From: Puniceicoccales bacterium | Lineage (GTDB): Bacteria; Verrucomicrobiota; Verrucomicrobiia; Opitutales; Oceanipulchritudinaceae | Reading direction: 5' to 3' | NCBI GenBank assembly: GCA_030595525.1 | Contig: JAUVDD010000068.1 | Coordinates: 1-7,802 of the forward strand | Length of the DNA: 7,802 bases | In this document: in pieces, positions 7,107 to 7,802 of the stretch | Position numbering within the stretch: position 1 is the stretch's first letter | Layout of the letters: every line of letters starts with the position of its first letter | The notes under the pieces: model-generated | Seen by the model: the letters and a program-made list of their open reading frames with translations, nothing else | What the model was told of the DNA's origin: nothing | Databases searched by the model: none | Made by a program: the position numbers and the translations under genes

Positions 7107-7628
7107 TTACCAACCGCCTAGATAAAAGGCGGCGGTCAACAGACGCAGGGTCAGGTTGACTGCAACTGCTGCTGCCAGGTCATCCAGCACGACCCCTACT
7201 CCACCTTTGTAGCGTTGGAGCTTATCAATTCCGAATGGCTTCAGGATATCGAAAATCCGGAATAGGATAAAACCTCCCAACATGTATGCCCAGACATACC
7301 CGTATTGCTCCATGTACGGTTTTAATCCAAGGAAGCAAAGCGGTATGGCAACAATCTCGTCGAGAATCATTTCTCCGGGATCCGTTTTTTTTAACCGACG
7401 CTCTCCTTCATCACAAATCGGAAGTGCGATCCCTATAAGTACAAATGTCAGGAAAATTTCAGATACCAAAGGCAAGTGAAAAAACAGGATCGTATACATG
7501 GCCAATCCCACAACCGTGCCATTCGTCCCAGGTGCCTTTCCCCAGTATCCGACCGGACCACAGGTACACAGACCGTTAATCGCCTTGTCCGGAAACATCC
7601 GGAATATGAATTGTAACTTATTCAGCAT
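7107..7628 (-). CDS. pgpA: Phosphatidylglycerophosphatase A
   Basis: PgpA dephosphorylates phosphatidylglycerol phosphate to phosphatidylglycerol at the cytoplasmic membrane. The 173-residue protein shows the family blocks: GKAPGTNGT at 30-38, DPGEMILDEI at 83-92 (acidic metal-binding residues), a FRIFDILKPFGID segment at 123-135, and GGVGVVLDDLAAA at 142-154. Hydrophobic stretches at about 39-71, 93-122 and 150-170 are consistent with several membrane helices. An unusual CTC pair (C21, C23) precedes the KAPGT loop. The ATG at 7628 lies inside the end of the upstream pgsA frame, overlapping it by 11 bases, so the two are probably translated together. That pairing joins the synthase and phosphatase of consecutive steps, which strengthens both assignments. 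Confidence 0.93.
   Translation of the reverse strand: MLNKLQFIFRMFPDKAINGLCTCGPVGYWGKAPGTNGTVVGLAMYTILFFHLPLVSEIFLTFVLIGIALPICDEGERRLKKTDPGEMILDEIVAIPLCFLGLKPYMEQYGYVWAYMLGGFILFRIFDILKPFGIDKLQRYKGGVGVVLDDLAAAVAVNLTLRLLTAAFYLGGW
7114..7132. terminator. Possible shared hairpin between converging aroQ and pgpA
   Basis: CCGCCT at 7114-7119 pairs perfectly with AGGCGG at 7127-7132 around a 7-base loop, within the last codons of pgpA and 24 bases after the aroQ stop. A stem between converging genes could end transcription on both strands. It lacks a clear T-run on either strand, so intrinsic termination is doubtful. Confidence 0.25.
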
Positions 7629-7802
7629 GCTTAATCTGCTGTGGATCGGCCCACAATATATAACCGTAATTGCTTAGATACTTGTACCCGGAAGAAATGG
7701 TCAACCAGGCCGACAGGGCAAAATAGATATAGCCGTTAATCCAGACAAAGCTGACGAATACCGATAAATCCTGGCCAATCCAAGTCTGCCAATCCAATTG
7801 GA
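7618..7802 (-). CDS. pgsA: CDP-diacylglycerol-glycerol-3-phosphate phosphatidyltransferase, C-terminal end (runs off right edge)
   Basis: A minus-strand frame enters from the right edge and ends with TAA at 7618-7620, giving 61 residues. It contains a hydrophobic helix (SVFVSFVWINGYIYFALSAWLTISSGYKYL) and a short polar tail ending in KHAE. A last membrane helix leading into a L-T-x-x-S-G-x-x-Y-L pattern is how PgsA proteins commonly end. The CDP-alcohol phosphatidyltransferase signature would be upstream and is outside the window, so assignment relies on this tail and on the overlapping pgpA, which acts on the PgsA product. Another CDP-alcohol transferase is possible. The enzyme would sit in the cytoplasmic membrane. 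Confidence 0.6.
   Translation of the reverse strand, partial: QLDWQTWIGQDLSVFVSFVWINGYIYFALSAWLTISSGYKYLSNYGYILWADPQQIKHAE

Overview
The window looks like an ordinary, gene-dense chromosomal segment of a Gram-negative bacterium. Moderate GC, an LptD-type outer-membrane protein, a chromosomal kleisin (ScpA) and the overall protein style suggest a Verrucomicrobiota/Opitutae-like organism. That lineage call is an inference from protein character, not from a marker gene. There are no rRNA or tRNA genes, CRISPR arrays, insertion sequences or phage genes, and no gene-free gap exceeds about 125 bases.

Layout. Positions 1-2881 lie on the minus strand and read glgB (glycogen branching enzyme), then sufE (Fe-S cluster sulfur acceptor), then the 5' part of a TatD-family hydrolase cut by the left edge. 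sufE and tatD overlap by four bases (ATGA). A divergent intergenic region at about 2882-3005 separates this group from a plus-strand run: an LptD-like LPS-assembly barrel, scpA, a small uncharacterised protein, and trxA. A strong intrinsic terminator whose stem starts inside the last trxA codons closes that run. aroQ (type II 3-dehydroquinate dehydratase) follows on the plus strand. It converges on a minus-strand pair at the right edge, pgsA (C-terminal part only) and pgpA, which overlap by 11 bases and encode consecutive steps of phosphatidylglycerol synthesis.

How the genes fit together. Two themes are visible: envelope construction (LptD; PgsA plus PgpA) and housekeeping (chromosome organisation by ScpA, thiol redox by TrxA, shikimate pathway by AroQ, Fe-S assembly by SufE, glycogen by GlgB). 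The mixture is typical of core chromosome rather than an island. I found no convincing evidence of a new multi-gene system. The points most worth a second look are the small protein at 6023-6259 in the place where scpB often follows scpA, the nearly complete lack of Shine-Dalgarno sequences, the terminator that holds the trxA stop codon in its loop, an LptD without the usual disulfide cysteines, and a hairpin predicted to sit at the 5' end of the glgB transcript.
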